Source of the DNA: Parus major
Lineage: Eukaryota; Chordata; Aves; Passeriformes; Paridae
Assembly (NCBI RefSeq): GCF_001522545.3
Contig: NC_031773.1
Coordinates: 23,076,664 to 23,140,663 of the forward strand
Direction of reading: 5' to 3'
DNA length: 64,000 nucleotides
Part shown: positions 27,901 through 37,345 of the stretch, piece after piece
Layout of the letters: every line of letters begins with the position of its first letter
How positions within the stretch are numbered: the stretch's first letter is position 1
Notes under the pieces: generated by a model
Told to the model about the DNA's origin: nothing
The model's input: the letters and a program-made list of their open reading frames with translations, nothing else
Databases searched by the model: none
Made by a program: the position numbers and the translations under genes

Positions 27901-29359
27901 AGAGAAGCATCTGCAAAGCTGACTTGACCCTAATCTTGCTCCCAGTATACTGGAGCTGTGACCTAGAGTTACTACTGCTTTAATATTACATCTAGAGACT
28001 TGATAATTCTCAGCTCTGCTTGCTTAAAATGAAGAGCTCTAGAGGCATCTAAATCCAGTTCTGAGGATTTGGCTCAGTGTCTGTATGTGGAAAAACACAG
28101 AATGCATCGATCTGAGTTGAAACTCTCTAAGAGGAGATTCCATCTTTATACCTTCTTTGTCTTGCATCCAGTCCTTTCATTTTAACAAAACATTCCTGTG
28201 TTTTCACAAGACTCAAAACATTGAGTGTTTTCTGTTCTTCAAGTGTCAAATAATTGATGACTTTCGGTCTCCCTGTTATTGCTGCTTCTTGAGATCCACA
28301 TTGTACTTAATTTCAACAATTTTCTACTTTGCTTATTAATTTCAGACAGTTTTATCTCTAGTGAAACAATAAGTCATTCACCAATCAAAACTGTTTCTCA
28401 CTTTGCAGAAGAAATCTAGCACTAGACAGACCACCCAAGTCCCCAAACTAAGTGTTCTGCATACACAACTATCCATACATATTGACATCAACAGAAGAAT
28501 GCTTCACAGAGTATCCGATCCCCATAGCCCTATCTACAAATCACAAAACACATTCAGCAGCCCAGAGTAAGCTCCAGAATTTGCCATAATTATGATGTGT
28601 GATATTTGAATCGGTAATTCAAAATTTTATCTTTCTTGTGTATTAATGCCAGAACTTAGAATTCCAATGTCTGTCCCAAAAACATTTCAGTATTCATCCC
28701 ACAGTGCTTGTGTAACAAAATTCATAAAGAATAGGCGGAGCTGGCTGGACTGAAAACAATGTTTTTGAAATCAGCATTCTCCCAGCTGACCAGAAGACTG
28801 CTAAACCAGGTCCTTCTTCCTCATCCCTCTTTCTCACACTCCTAGCTGTACAATGGCTGGTTTTTTGACAAGCCCTTTTTCAACACCTTTGTCTGGGTTT
28901 CCAGTGATTCTGGAGATTGAGAGTTGTGTGCCTGAAGAGTCCCAGCAAGGGTCAGAAAACAAAGTTACTCACCACTTGCCATCTGTAGATATTTAGGATG
29001 AAAACCTGCATTATTACGGTGAACTCTGCTCAGTGTTTTCAAAAAATATTCATGAGTGCTCCAGCTGCAGGAGGAGGAGTCCTGGATTCCAAGCTGGCAA
29101 ACACACTTGCCCTATTGCCCCTGATGCAAGTGCCTCAGCTCCAGAGAAAGTCACTTTCCTTTTTACATAAAAATTCCCACTGACATGTAACAAGAATTTC
29201 CCTTTTCATTAGGCAGGTTCCTGGACCATTCATCTGAGCTGCCTAAAGAACACGTTACAGGTGCTTCATTCAGGTCTGGGATTTCATTTTGTGCATTTAA
29301 AATTTAACCTGAATCCCAATTTACAGAACTATGTATCTTGCTGGATTAATCTCTTCTGG

Positions 29360-29375
29360 TTTTTTTTTTTTTTTT
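29360..29375. repeat. T16 mononucleotide run
   Basis: Sixteen consecutive T on the plus strand in intron 8. I see no element attached to it. Confidence 0.9.
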
Positions 29376-30252
29376 GTGGGAGCTGGAATATGAAGTGTAA
29401 GAAACAAAGGAAACTGGAAGGCAGTTTTACCATCATTGCCCAGAGCTGCAGGGCTCCATTCCTCCTTCTGTCACAGGCTTGCTACCTCAGGTGATATAAG
29501 TCATCTTCTCTAAGAACTGTGATCCTAATCTGCATCCTGGGAATATCACTGAAAGAAATGCTTGGCATCCACTGCTACATCTAAACTTGAGCATTTTACA
29601 TATTTTAAACATGTACATTGCCTAATGTGAACTGCTGCCCCTTCTGCCATCTCTGAAATAGCTCCTGTTCAGTGTTTCAAGTCTGTAGCGTTGCAGCTGA
29701 CTGGTAATTGGTAGCTCCCCTGCCTACAGAGACAGAATAGTCAGCCCCTATCTCAGAGGGGGTTCAGCTAATTACAGATTCATTACTTGGGGCTTGACTT
29801 TTCAGTGATAGGTTTTGCATTAATAAATAACACTGTCCTCAGAGCTGAATAGTGTGACACAAACAGAGCTAAACTGCAGCTTTGAAGGAGAAAACAGAAT
29901 ACTTAAGACCCGCTTATGAAGTCAGCTGCATTCACCACATGGCTCAGAAAAAAAATATTACTAACTTAGTGATCAAACAATTAAAGACTGCACTTCATTG
30001 CACATGTACCAGGATGGGAAATTCAGTCTGCATGGGTAACCATCCATCTGGTATTTGATGTTGCTTTCATAACCTTATAATTAAATGATCACTTAAGTTA
30101 GTCTTTATGAACATTACACATACAAAAGAACTATCAGCAGTGCTGAATGAAGCAGGAATGCTTGCTTGTTAATTCTTGCTAACTAATATAAAATGTATCA
30201 TTTCTATACTACTATTATGTAAATCACATGTGCAAAAGAAATCCAAACTCAC

Positions 30253-30350
30253 ATCTCTCATCATTTTCACTGCTTCTCTGGTCCTTCCCAGCTTCCTTGC
30301 ACACATTGCCAGCCTTCTTTTAATATATACTAACACATTGGTGTCCCTTC
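30253..30350 (-). CDS. ST7: ST7 coding exon 8
   Basis: This 98-nt exon has acceptor CTTACACAG and donor AGAGAT|GTGAGT. It provides GA to finish an Arg codon and then 32 residues, [20 protein letters not shown] followed by [12 protein letters not shown], ending in phase 0. The basic [13 protein letters not shown] stretch is a conserved amphipathic helix of the family. Lys in ARKLGR is the residue I recall in ST7L, whereas human ST7 has Arg; the rest ([10 protein letters not shown]) is ST7-like. The next exon is 10.8 kb away, across the longest complete intron in the window. Confidence 0.96.
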
Positions 30351-33300
30351 CTGTGTAAGAGGAAAAAGAAACAGCATTAAGACAAAAAAGATAAAACAAA
30401 GGTTCATTTAGTATACCAACACAAAGGGAAACACAGTTTACTTTCAATCTTCTTCCTACTCACTACCATCAATGCCTTCACAAGAATTTTAATAAAACAT
30501 TACCAAATTCTTAAGATGTAGATGTGTCATAATAGCACTGAAATCAGTGGAAATAATCCAGATATACGGTGGTATAAATAGGTGCTCTTAGGTTGGCCTT
30601 GCACTAGTGAAATATAAGCAGATCTGAAGGTACAGTTATGTACATGTTTATTAACAAGAAGTATTAAAGTAAATCTTCATCCTCCTAACAATCTTCTTCT
30701 TAATGATTAGAAGAAAAGTATACTCTGAACTTTTTGTTTACAGCCTTTACCCATTACCCAATTATCATCTTCAAATTCCTCACACCACTAATTACAGATG
30801 GCAAATTAATATATTTCAGATATGATAGTCCTGTGTGCCAGAAGATTCCTCAACAGCAAAGATGACAGAAACTAAACAGCAGTTATAATTATTCTCTTGG
30901 AGAATTCCTACTCCTTTCACTTTTCATTTGCTTTGAATGTAAGCTCTTAAAATACTTCTTGACCAACAGGAAATGAATAGACAGATAATCATCTATAAAA
31001 TTACTGAATCATGAAAATGTAAGACACCTGCTACAAATTATCTCTGTGTATAGCATGTGGTTTGTAACAATTTTAGCCTATTCCTAGCATTTTCAAGCCT
31101 TTCATAATAAGAACAACATGTGTGCTGAAAACATTCCAAATACCTACAAATCGTTTTAAAGCTGTGATTAAAATTTTCAAATAGATTAAGCAGCAGCTCG
31201 AAAGGACTTACTTTAGAGAAAAAAATAAATAAAGAGAGAATTTCTTTAGCTGTATTCTATATTACCTAATTCCTTATCTCTTTATTGATTCTTATATATT
31301 TAATTCATAATTTTATTAGTTACATCTGTTTCAACATGTTTATGTAGTGTGCTATGAGGTATACATTTCAGTTTAAGCTTCTTTTCAGGATTTTAAACAG
31401 GAATGGTCAAAAGGCATCTACTTACTATGATACCAAGATAATTTTTCAGGCCAAAATTCTCTGAGGTTGCTAATGACTTGAGATGCCTAACATGAGCAAC
31501 CTTAAAAATAAAATTGCCCTTTCTTCCTATAATCTATCACCATTTGAAAGATGGCAAGTTGGGTACTCAAAGTCATTATTTATTCTTAAAAGCTATTATT
31601 TACTGTTTATGGTCTAACAAAATATTTTATGAAGGAGGTGAAACATATGAATAAACAGAAACATAGAACAATATGTTGTTGTTCAGGACACTACAGTGTA
31701 TTTCACCTTTAAAAGATGAAATGCCCACTTTTCATCCCAGAATTAACTCTGAAGACCATGAAATGGAATGCAAGACTTCTCAGAACCATGGAACTGCACC
31801 ACATGTCTCTCCTCCACAGTCCCTCCTCTCCACCTTCATAAACCATGCCGAAATCCAGCATATAATCATAAATATTCTACGAGAAGCCCCTGTGTCCAAG
31901 GCAACATCTGATCCTGGAGATTCTCTAATTTCTGGGGGTACACACTGACATTTTCAAGGGCAGACCAAGTGGTACAGAACAGTGGGATGATCTAGCCCCT
32001 CCTGAAGATGCAATCAGAGCTGGAAGTCATTTTTCAGCCTCCCTGCTCTGTGACAATGCACTCAGTTTTGTGATTCAATGGGTTAGTTCCTCTGCGGCAC
32101 TACTGAAGGTTCAGGATGTCAAATCTGATGATGACAGCAGCCACCTAGTACACATGGGTTACAGAAATACCATACTTGTGTCTGCCTGCACAAACTTTCC
32201 CAGGTTACCTTGGACAAAAACATTGTGACATTGCTCAGTAACTACTTATTGTGTACTTTTCATAGAATTGCTGCACTCAGGATGGATTGAGTGCACAAAT
32301 TAAGGCTTCACACACAACCATAAACCTTCTCAGCTTACAGAGCCCAAAAGTTGCTTCAAGGGCTCAGCTGCTCTATATTTGTACTTTCACCAAAAATGAA
32401 CAAATCAGCCTAAATGTGATTTTACAACCAACAAATGTTTAAAATACTACCCCCAAGCTTTATGAACCTCGGGTTTTCAGGTATAGACTTGCATAGACTT
32501 TTAAAACCAGACAATTTTACTATGTACAGTTTTTATCAGTAATCTTCAAATTATGTAAGATAGCCAGAGGCTGTGAAATCAGGTCCTCAGAAACCTGAAG
32601 ATGCCCAAAAGTAAGCTAGTGCTTGTATTTATGTAATTAATTTGAGTTATTTTTGCCTAAGGTATCCATTGTAGTCTAGAAATAAACTTGACTGTTTGTT
32701 TTATTATCTTTTGGTCGTTTACTGTCAGGGAATGTATTTTCTTAGATTTAAGAAGTATCTAACAAATAGCACAGCAGATAAATCTGCTTATTCAAAACTT
32801 TTAAGACAGTAACAAAAATCTGGACTTTCAATTAAAGCACGTTGTTATTCCAGTTGTTAAGTTTTATGTTTCTGTGACCTTTCTTAATAAATGCAACTAA
32901 CTTCAACTGTCCCACTGGCTAATGGGTCTCATTAACTTTTACACAAAACAACACAGTGTAAGCATTTACCCCCAGAGCTGATGGAAAAAAGTTCTGGCAA
33001 AGCATCACTTTTTTTTTATGCAGCTGTTTCCACCATTCTATACTGCCTTTTCACAATATGAACCCAGGTTTGCAGAATGGCTAAAGGCAACTTCTTCAAA
33101 GGGTGCTCAGCTTTTTCTGAATGTCATACTTCTTTGGCTCTGACACCTTTTCTTTTCTGTTAAGTACAAGCTGAATTATCTTCTGCCATAACAAAATAAA
33201 GGCACATCCATAATCTGAAAATTGACAGCTCAGCAACAGAATCAAGCAAAAAGACTAAAACAGAATAGTCTGGCTCTAGGGCCACATTCCAGCCAATGTA

Positions 33301-33404
33301 AAACACTGAGTGTATAGTTCTTAGGGGGAAAACAAAAAAAAAAAATCCCAAAATCTCAAATCCAAAGAACTCTTTGGAAGATCTCTCCCTCCTGTAAAAC
33401 TTAC
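30351..33404 (-). other. ST7: ST7 intron 7 (3.05 kb)
   Basis: Donor GTAAGT lies at 33404 and acceptor ACACAG ends at 30351. It is AT-rich, with an A12 run at 33334-33345 next to exon 7. No repeats or exon-like content recognised. Confidence 0.85.
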
Positions 33405-33559
33405 TGTGTTGGGCCTCATATTGGGCACCATGGTGCTGTAGCTGCTGACTGCGCCTGTAACAGCCCTCTCCAGCTTTCAGAGCCTGCTTGAACAGCTTCT
33501 CTGCCTCTACAATTGTTGTTGCTTCCTCTTCAGCTAAGAGAATATAAGCAGTAGCACAC
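33405..33559 (-). CDS. ST7: ST7 coding exon 7 (TPR-like helical segment)
   Basis: This 155-nt exon has acceptor TATTTTTGCAG and donor CAACACA|GTAAGT. It completes a Glu codon, encodes 51 residues and gives the first base of Arg. Visible blocks are CATAYILLAEEEATTIVEAE, KLFKQALKAGEGCYRRSQQL and QHHGAQYEAQH. The run AEEEATTIVEAEKLFKQALKAG has the Ala/Leu spacing of a tetratricopeptide-like helix pair, consistent with a protein-interaction surface (inference). The ending QLQHHGAQYEAQH matches ST7 (recalled human HHGSQYEAQH) better than ST7L (HQSPQHEAQL), so it supports the paralogue call. The intron before it holds a CR1 in antisense orientation. Confidence 0.96.
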
Positions 33560-34087
33560 CTGCAAAAATATCAGAGGAAATACCATGAGAAAGGTACACG
33601 AAGTAAAAACTATATGAAGACTTGCAGACTGGCAAGGATGTTCTAAATACAGAGGTAATGAAATTTTGTCTATGTACCTTTCTGATGAGCTATTCTGATG
33701 AATAAATATTCTGTCAACAACACCATAACTCATTTTTAGATATTGTCTCACTCAGCCCTTGAGTACACTGTACATCGACAACTGTCCCAGAAAGTAAAGC
33801 ACTGTCTCACTGAGCCTGTATTTCTAAAACTCCTTCTGGAAATCAAGACTAGCTTTATGCACTAGTGTTTTAATATAAACCATATCCCTTAGTGTAATGA
33901 TATAGAAAGAATCAATAGAACTGTATCACCTACCATATAAAAATAATGGATTATAAATTTAATTGTAAAAATAAAACAACAACAATAATAGCAAAGAAAA
34001 CCCACCCCAGACCAAGCAAAAACCAAAACAGCAATGTGCCCTTGCAGCAGAGCTGCACTAGAGTGTTTCCACTCTAGTTGGGGGAGT

Positions 34088-34115
34088 TGATCCTTCCTCT
34101 AGAGAGGAAGGATCA
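34088..34115. repeat. 13-bp inverted repeat with 2-bp spacer
   Basis: TGATCCTTCCTCT is followed by AG and then the exact reverse complement AGAGGAAGGATCA. It could form a hairpin. It sits about 15-40 bp left of the recognisable CR1 sequence and may be part of its decayed 5' edge or a local rearrangement. Confidence 0.95.
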
Positions 34116-34129
34116 CCTCTCTAGTCAGC

Positions 34130-34615
34130 CCTTATGAGGCCACATGTGGGTGTGCTGTGTCCACTCCTGGGCTGCCCAGTACAAGGGGGACATGGATGTA
34201 TTGCAGAGTTCAGTGAAGGGCCATGAAGATAATTAGGGGTATCTCACATATGAGAAAACGCTCAGAGAGCTGGGACTTTTCAGTCTGGAGAAGAAAATGC
34301 CTGGGGGGGAATTTGTCAAAGTTTGCAAACACCTGCAGTGAGGGGGAAAAGAGGAAAGTGCCAGGCTCTTTTTAGTGGCTTCCAGTGACAGGACCAGAGG
34401 CAATGGGCACAAAATGAGACACAGGAGGTTCCCCCTGAACATCAGAAACACTTTTTTTATTGTAAAGGTGACTGAGCACTGGTACAAGGAAGTTGTCAAG
34501 CCTGCTGGACATGGTCCTTTGCAATGCATTGTAGGCAGCCCTGTTTGAAGGGCAGGGTTAGATACTGACCTCCAGAGATCCCTGCTAATCTCAACCATTC
34601 TGTAATTCTGTGAAA
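34130..34615 (+). mobile_element. CR1 LINE 3' fragment (~0.49 kb), antisense to ST7
   Basis: The plus strand shows GTGCTGTGTCCACTCCTGGG, CTGCCCAGTACAAGGGGGAC, GAAGGGCCATGAAGATAATT, GGAGAAGAAAATGCCTGGGG, ATTGTAAAGGTGACTGAGCA and a terminus CCATTCTGTAATTCTGTG. These match, in order, the CR1 region covering the end of ORF2 and the 3' UTR. The long minus-strand frame across it is a by-product of the repeat. Confidence 0.93.
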
Positions 34616-35335
34616 TGTGAGGAGGACAGACTTATAGCTCACTTTCCCCTTTTATGCTGCATGTTAAATCACTAACAAGAAAAAACAATTCTTTCTCTTC
34701 TTCTGATGAAACACATGAAGGACAATCTGTAAAGCACCAGTTTATGGAATTTTAGAAAGTAGAAATCTCAGTTCAGCAACCTAAGAGATTCCCTTTATGC
34801 ATGTTAGAAACACTTATACAGTTTGCCATACCAGTAAATCATTACAGTATTGAGTTTATTGTGGGATCTCAAAATACACCACTTCTCATTGAAAAAATAA
34901 CAGACTCAAGAACCAAAAGTCACAGCAAATTACATCATATTCTCTCATATTATGAAATGAGTATTTCAGAATGTGTTTATGAGTCTCTTCTTTCCTGCTT
35001 CTGTTCTTGACAACTGAGAAATCCAAAAGGGAACTCTCCATCCTGTAAATGCATATTTCATATGTTCATCAGGAGGTAACTTAATTACCATTTTTCTATG
35101 TTGTTCCAAAGCTTGCTGACATCAATGGGAAGACTCCCATTGTCATCACTACTGTAAGGATCTCCTGGATAGCTAGCACAACATGCAGCTGTGCTGTTTT
35201 CTTTCTCTTGTAGGTTTTCCTTTCATAGGCCTGTAATTGTGGCTAAAAATTACTATAGCAAACCCCCAGCCTTAAAACATCATCAAATGGATTTTTAAAA
35301 GACAGGAAATAAGTGTTAATGTTATTGTCACTCAC

Positions 35336-35411
35336 TCATTTAATTCCAAAGCTTCATGTGCTGCAGAAATTCGGGCTTGAGGGTTTCTCTCTCTCCAGGC
35401 TTTTTGCATTA
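35336..35411 (-). CDS. ST7: ST7 coding exon 6
   Basis: This 76-nt exon runs from acceptor TTTATTGAATAG to donor AATGA|GTGAGT. It encodes the end of an Ile codon, MQKAWRERNPQARISAAHEA, then LELN, and GA of a Glu codon finished by exon 7. The segment is an amphipathic, Ala-rich stretch that begins the helical, repeat-like body of ST7 and resembles the start of tetratricopeptide-type helices (inference from pattern only). The acceptor pyrimidine tract is interrupted by purines close to the AG, so it looks weaker than those of exons 2 and 12. Length is not a multiple of three. In mammals an optional 23-residue insert is recalled immediately after this exon; I do not see it here. Confidence 0.95.
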
Positions 35412-36573
35412 CTATTCAATAAACAAAGGAGAAGAGAGAAATATCAGTTATTACAGGATTAACAAGGAGAATCTACTGCACTGTAACAACAGAATTTATT
35501 GATCTCAGCCTAACTCACTATAGAGTACTTCATACAGCTCAGTGATCATTCAAAAAGATACATAACAAACAGGAGCTTTTGTCCCAAACACTCAGTGTGT
35601 TTCTTATTCTTTCATTTAATTAAACTTCTTTCCAGAGAAAGTCTGGCTGAGAGATCAGGCTGTCTGCAGTGCCAAGTATAGAGGTGACAAACAGCTACTT
35701 CATCTTGGTGTAGTAGATTCCACAGGGAACAAAACAATAAAGGGATAGTTGGGATTCTTATTCTAGCTCCTTATTGTGCTATTGCTTTATGTGAATGCTA
35801 AATGGAACTCAACTTCCAGGCTAATATTACCACCTCATAATTACACCACTGAGTTTGGAAAATAGGATTAATGTTTATCAAGTGTCAAAAAACCACAATA
35901 TGCTCTCCTACCTTACTATGACTTCAGAATGGAGCACCCAACTATTACTATCTCTCCCTTCCTAAGAGACAAAGATTTATCTCTTCAGAGGCAAATTCTA
36001 ACAACTGAAATAATTGTTGTACATTTTTAGTAGAATCAAAGTCTGTGTGTGGACTTCACAATACAGGCTTAACACAACTAAAGCTGCTTATACAAATTCA
36101 GTTGTAAATGTGCTGTTCCCATTTTTTACAGACCTTACTACATCAGGGAATGAAACATGGGTCTCAAACTTTGTATCAGCTCTCTCTCCTCTGTCAGTGT
36201 AAGCTAAATGGAACCTGAATAATGTAACTCAACCTACTACACTGCAACTGGAGGCAAATTAAGGTATATATGTCTGAAGCCACTGCAAGATAGAGGAGGA
36301 AAGGAACCAGCCTTTGCACTTTTACATGGTATTTTGAATGACTCCAGCAACACAGCAAAACAACACAGCAACATAAATTAGATCTTTTACATATATAGAC
36401 ACATGTTCAGACCTAGAATTCTATAAATTAAACAACAGTGGTTCCCCAGCATGATAAACTTTTGCCTTTTCTTATCTACGTAAAAGAACTGATGTCTCAC
36501 TGCATTTTCCTTGCATCAGATTAAATCAGTTGTTAATCTATTAGCAAAAGCATTTGTGCACAAGGTCTCTTAC
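35412..36573 (-). other. ST7: ST7 intron 5 (1.16 kb)
   Basis: Donor GTAAGA lies at 36573 and acceptor GAATAG ends at 35412. It is AT-rich, and I see no repeats or regulatory structure. Confidence 0.85.
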
Positions 36574-36689
36574 TAGCATCTGCAGGCCGTAAATGATCTG
36601 TGTCACAAGTAAAGAATGTCTGGTGGTCCTGTGCCGAAAGATTCATATCGTAGTAAGTCAAAGGCTCCCTTCCTGTTACCCATGTATAC
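36574..36689 (-). CDS. ST7: ST7 coding exon 5
   Basis: This 116-nt exon has acceptor GTTTGCAG and donor GATGCTA|GTAAGA. One base completes Arg, then 38 codons begin [20 protein letters not shown] and end [18 protein letters not shown], then one base of Ile. This is the family-defining [28 protein letters not shown] block. HLRPADA is the ST7 version, whereas ST7L reads FLRPSDT. Thr in CDTD, where I recall Ser in human ST7, is a conservative difference also present in ST7L. The exon starts with G T at its own 5' edge directly after the acceptor AG, so there is no ambiguity in frame: only this boundary keeps the exon 4-5 codon intact. Confidence 0.96.
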
Positions 36690-37290
36690 CTGCAAACGTG
36701 CCAACAAGGAGACATTTTGGTTAATGAGGTAACACTTGGCAAAACAAATCCAGAAAATAATTCTAGACCTTTGAGATGGGCATAGCCAAGTAAGTACACC
36801 TGGCCAGCCTTCCACCCCATATACACTGCATTTCACAGTACTGTGATGGAGCAACGGTAGCTGAGCCTAAGACAGTAAAGATGTGGGAAAGTACACAAAG
36901 GAACTTGGTAACACATATTAGGGAACATCAAATATTAGGACTCCATGAAACCTTTATGGAATTCATTAGGTTTTTTTGTTATAATGGATTTGAACAGAAT
37001 TGCTGCATTAACAACAGGTACAACACACTTAGGTTACTCCATATTTTTTTTTAATAAGGTTGCCAAAAATTGGAGAAATAACAAATATTAGACAAATAAG
37101 AAAATGTATCAGCATGAATTTAAATTCCTTTTAATTCAGAAACATATTATGAATTACAGAAAAACCTGACATGAGTGCATGTATCCACAGTTGATTTTGT
37201 TTTTTCATCTCTTAAGTTAAATTAAAGAAAAAGCAGTTAAGCTCCTTAAGCCGGTACTATGCCTGAAAAATGTAATTTTGCAGCACCTAC
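36690..37290 (-). other. ST7: ST7 intron 4 (0.60 kb)
   Basis: Donor GTAGGT lies at 37290 and acceptor TTGCAG ends at 36690. It is short and AT-rich, with no feature recognised. Confidence 0.85.
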
Positions 37291-37345
37291 CGATTATATT
37301 CAGCTCCTCTGAACAGATTTAAAGGATTTCGCCAGACTTTGCATT
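37291..37345 (-). CDS. ST7: ST7 coding exon 4 (short exon)
   Basis: This 55-nt exon is preceded by CTTCTTCCAG and followed by AATCG|GTAGGT. It carries two bases finishing the Glu codon begun in exon 3, then [17 protein letters not shown], then CG of an Arg codon. The [16 protein letters not shown] block is one of the most conserved parts of the ST7/ST7L family. The donor has G at position +4 (GTAGGT rather than GTAAGT), a mild deviation. The downstream intron is only 601 bp, the shortest in the window, so exons 4 and 5 are tightly spaced. The sequence is shared almost unchanged with ST7L, so assignment to ST7 rests on neighbouring exons. Confidence 0.95.

Larger units (their letters stand above)
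19455..30252 (-). other. ST7: ST7 intron 8 (10.8 kb)
   Basis: This is the longest complete intron here: donor GTGAGT at 30252 and acceptor TTGTAG ending at 19455. It has no CR1 that I can recognise. It contains a long purine tract (19948-20032), short A or T runs (21944-21954, 29360-29375) and otherwise unique AT-rich DNA, including a patch at 29640-29860 with several homeodomain-like core motifs. Confidence 0.85.
33560..35335 (-). other. ST7: ST7 intron 6 (1.78 kb)
   Basis: Donor GTGAGT lies at 35335 and acceptor TTGCAG ends at 33560. The middle is a CR1 (about 34130-34615) in antisense orientation, with an inverted repeat just outside its left end. I read the minus strand for the optional exon known between these two exons in mammals and saw no recognisable copy. 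Confidence 0.85.

Noticed and set aside
34233..34598. Minus-strand frame of 121 codons
   Set aside because: It is read antisense through the CR1 in intron 6.
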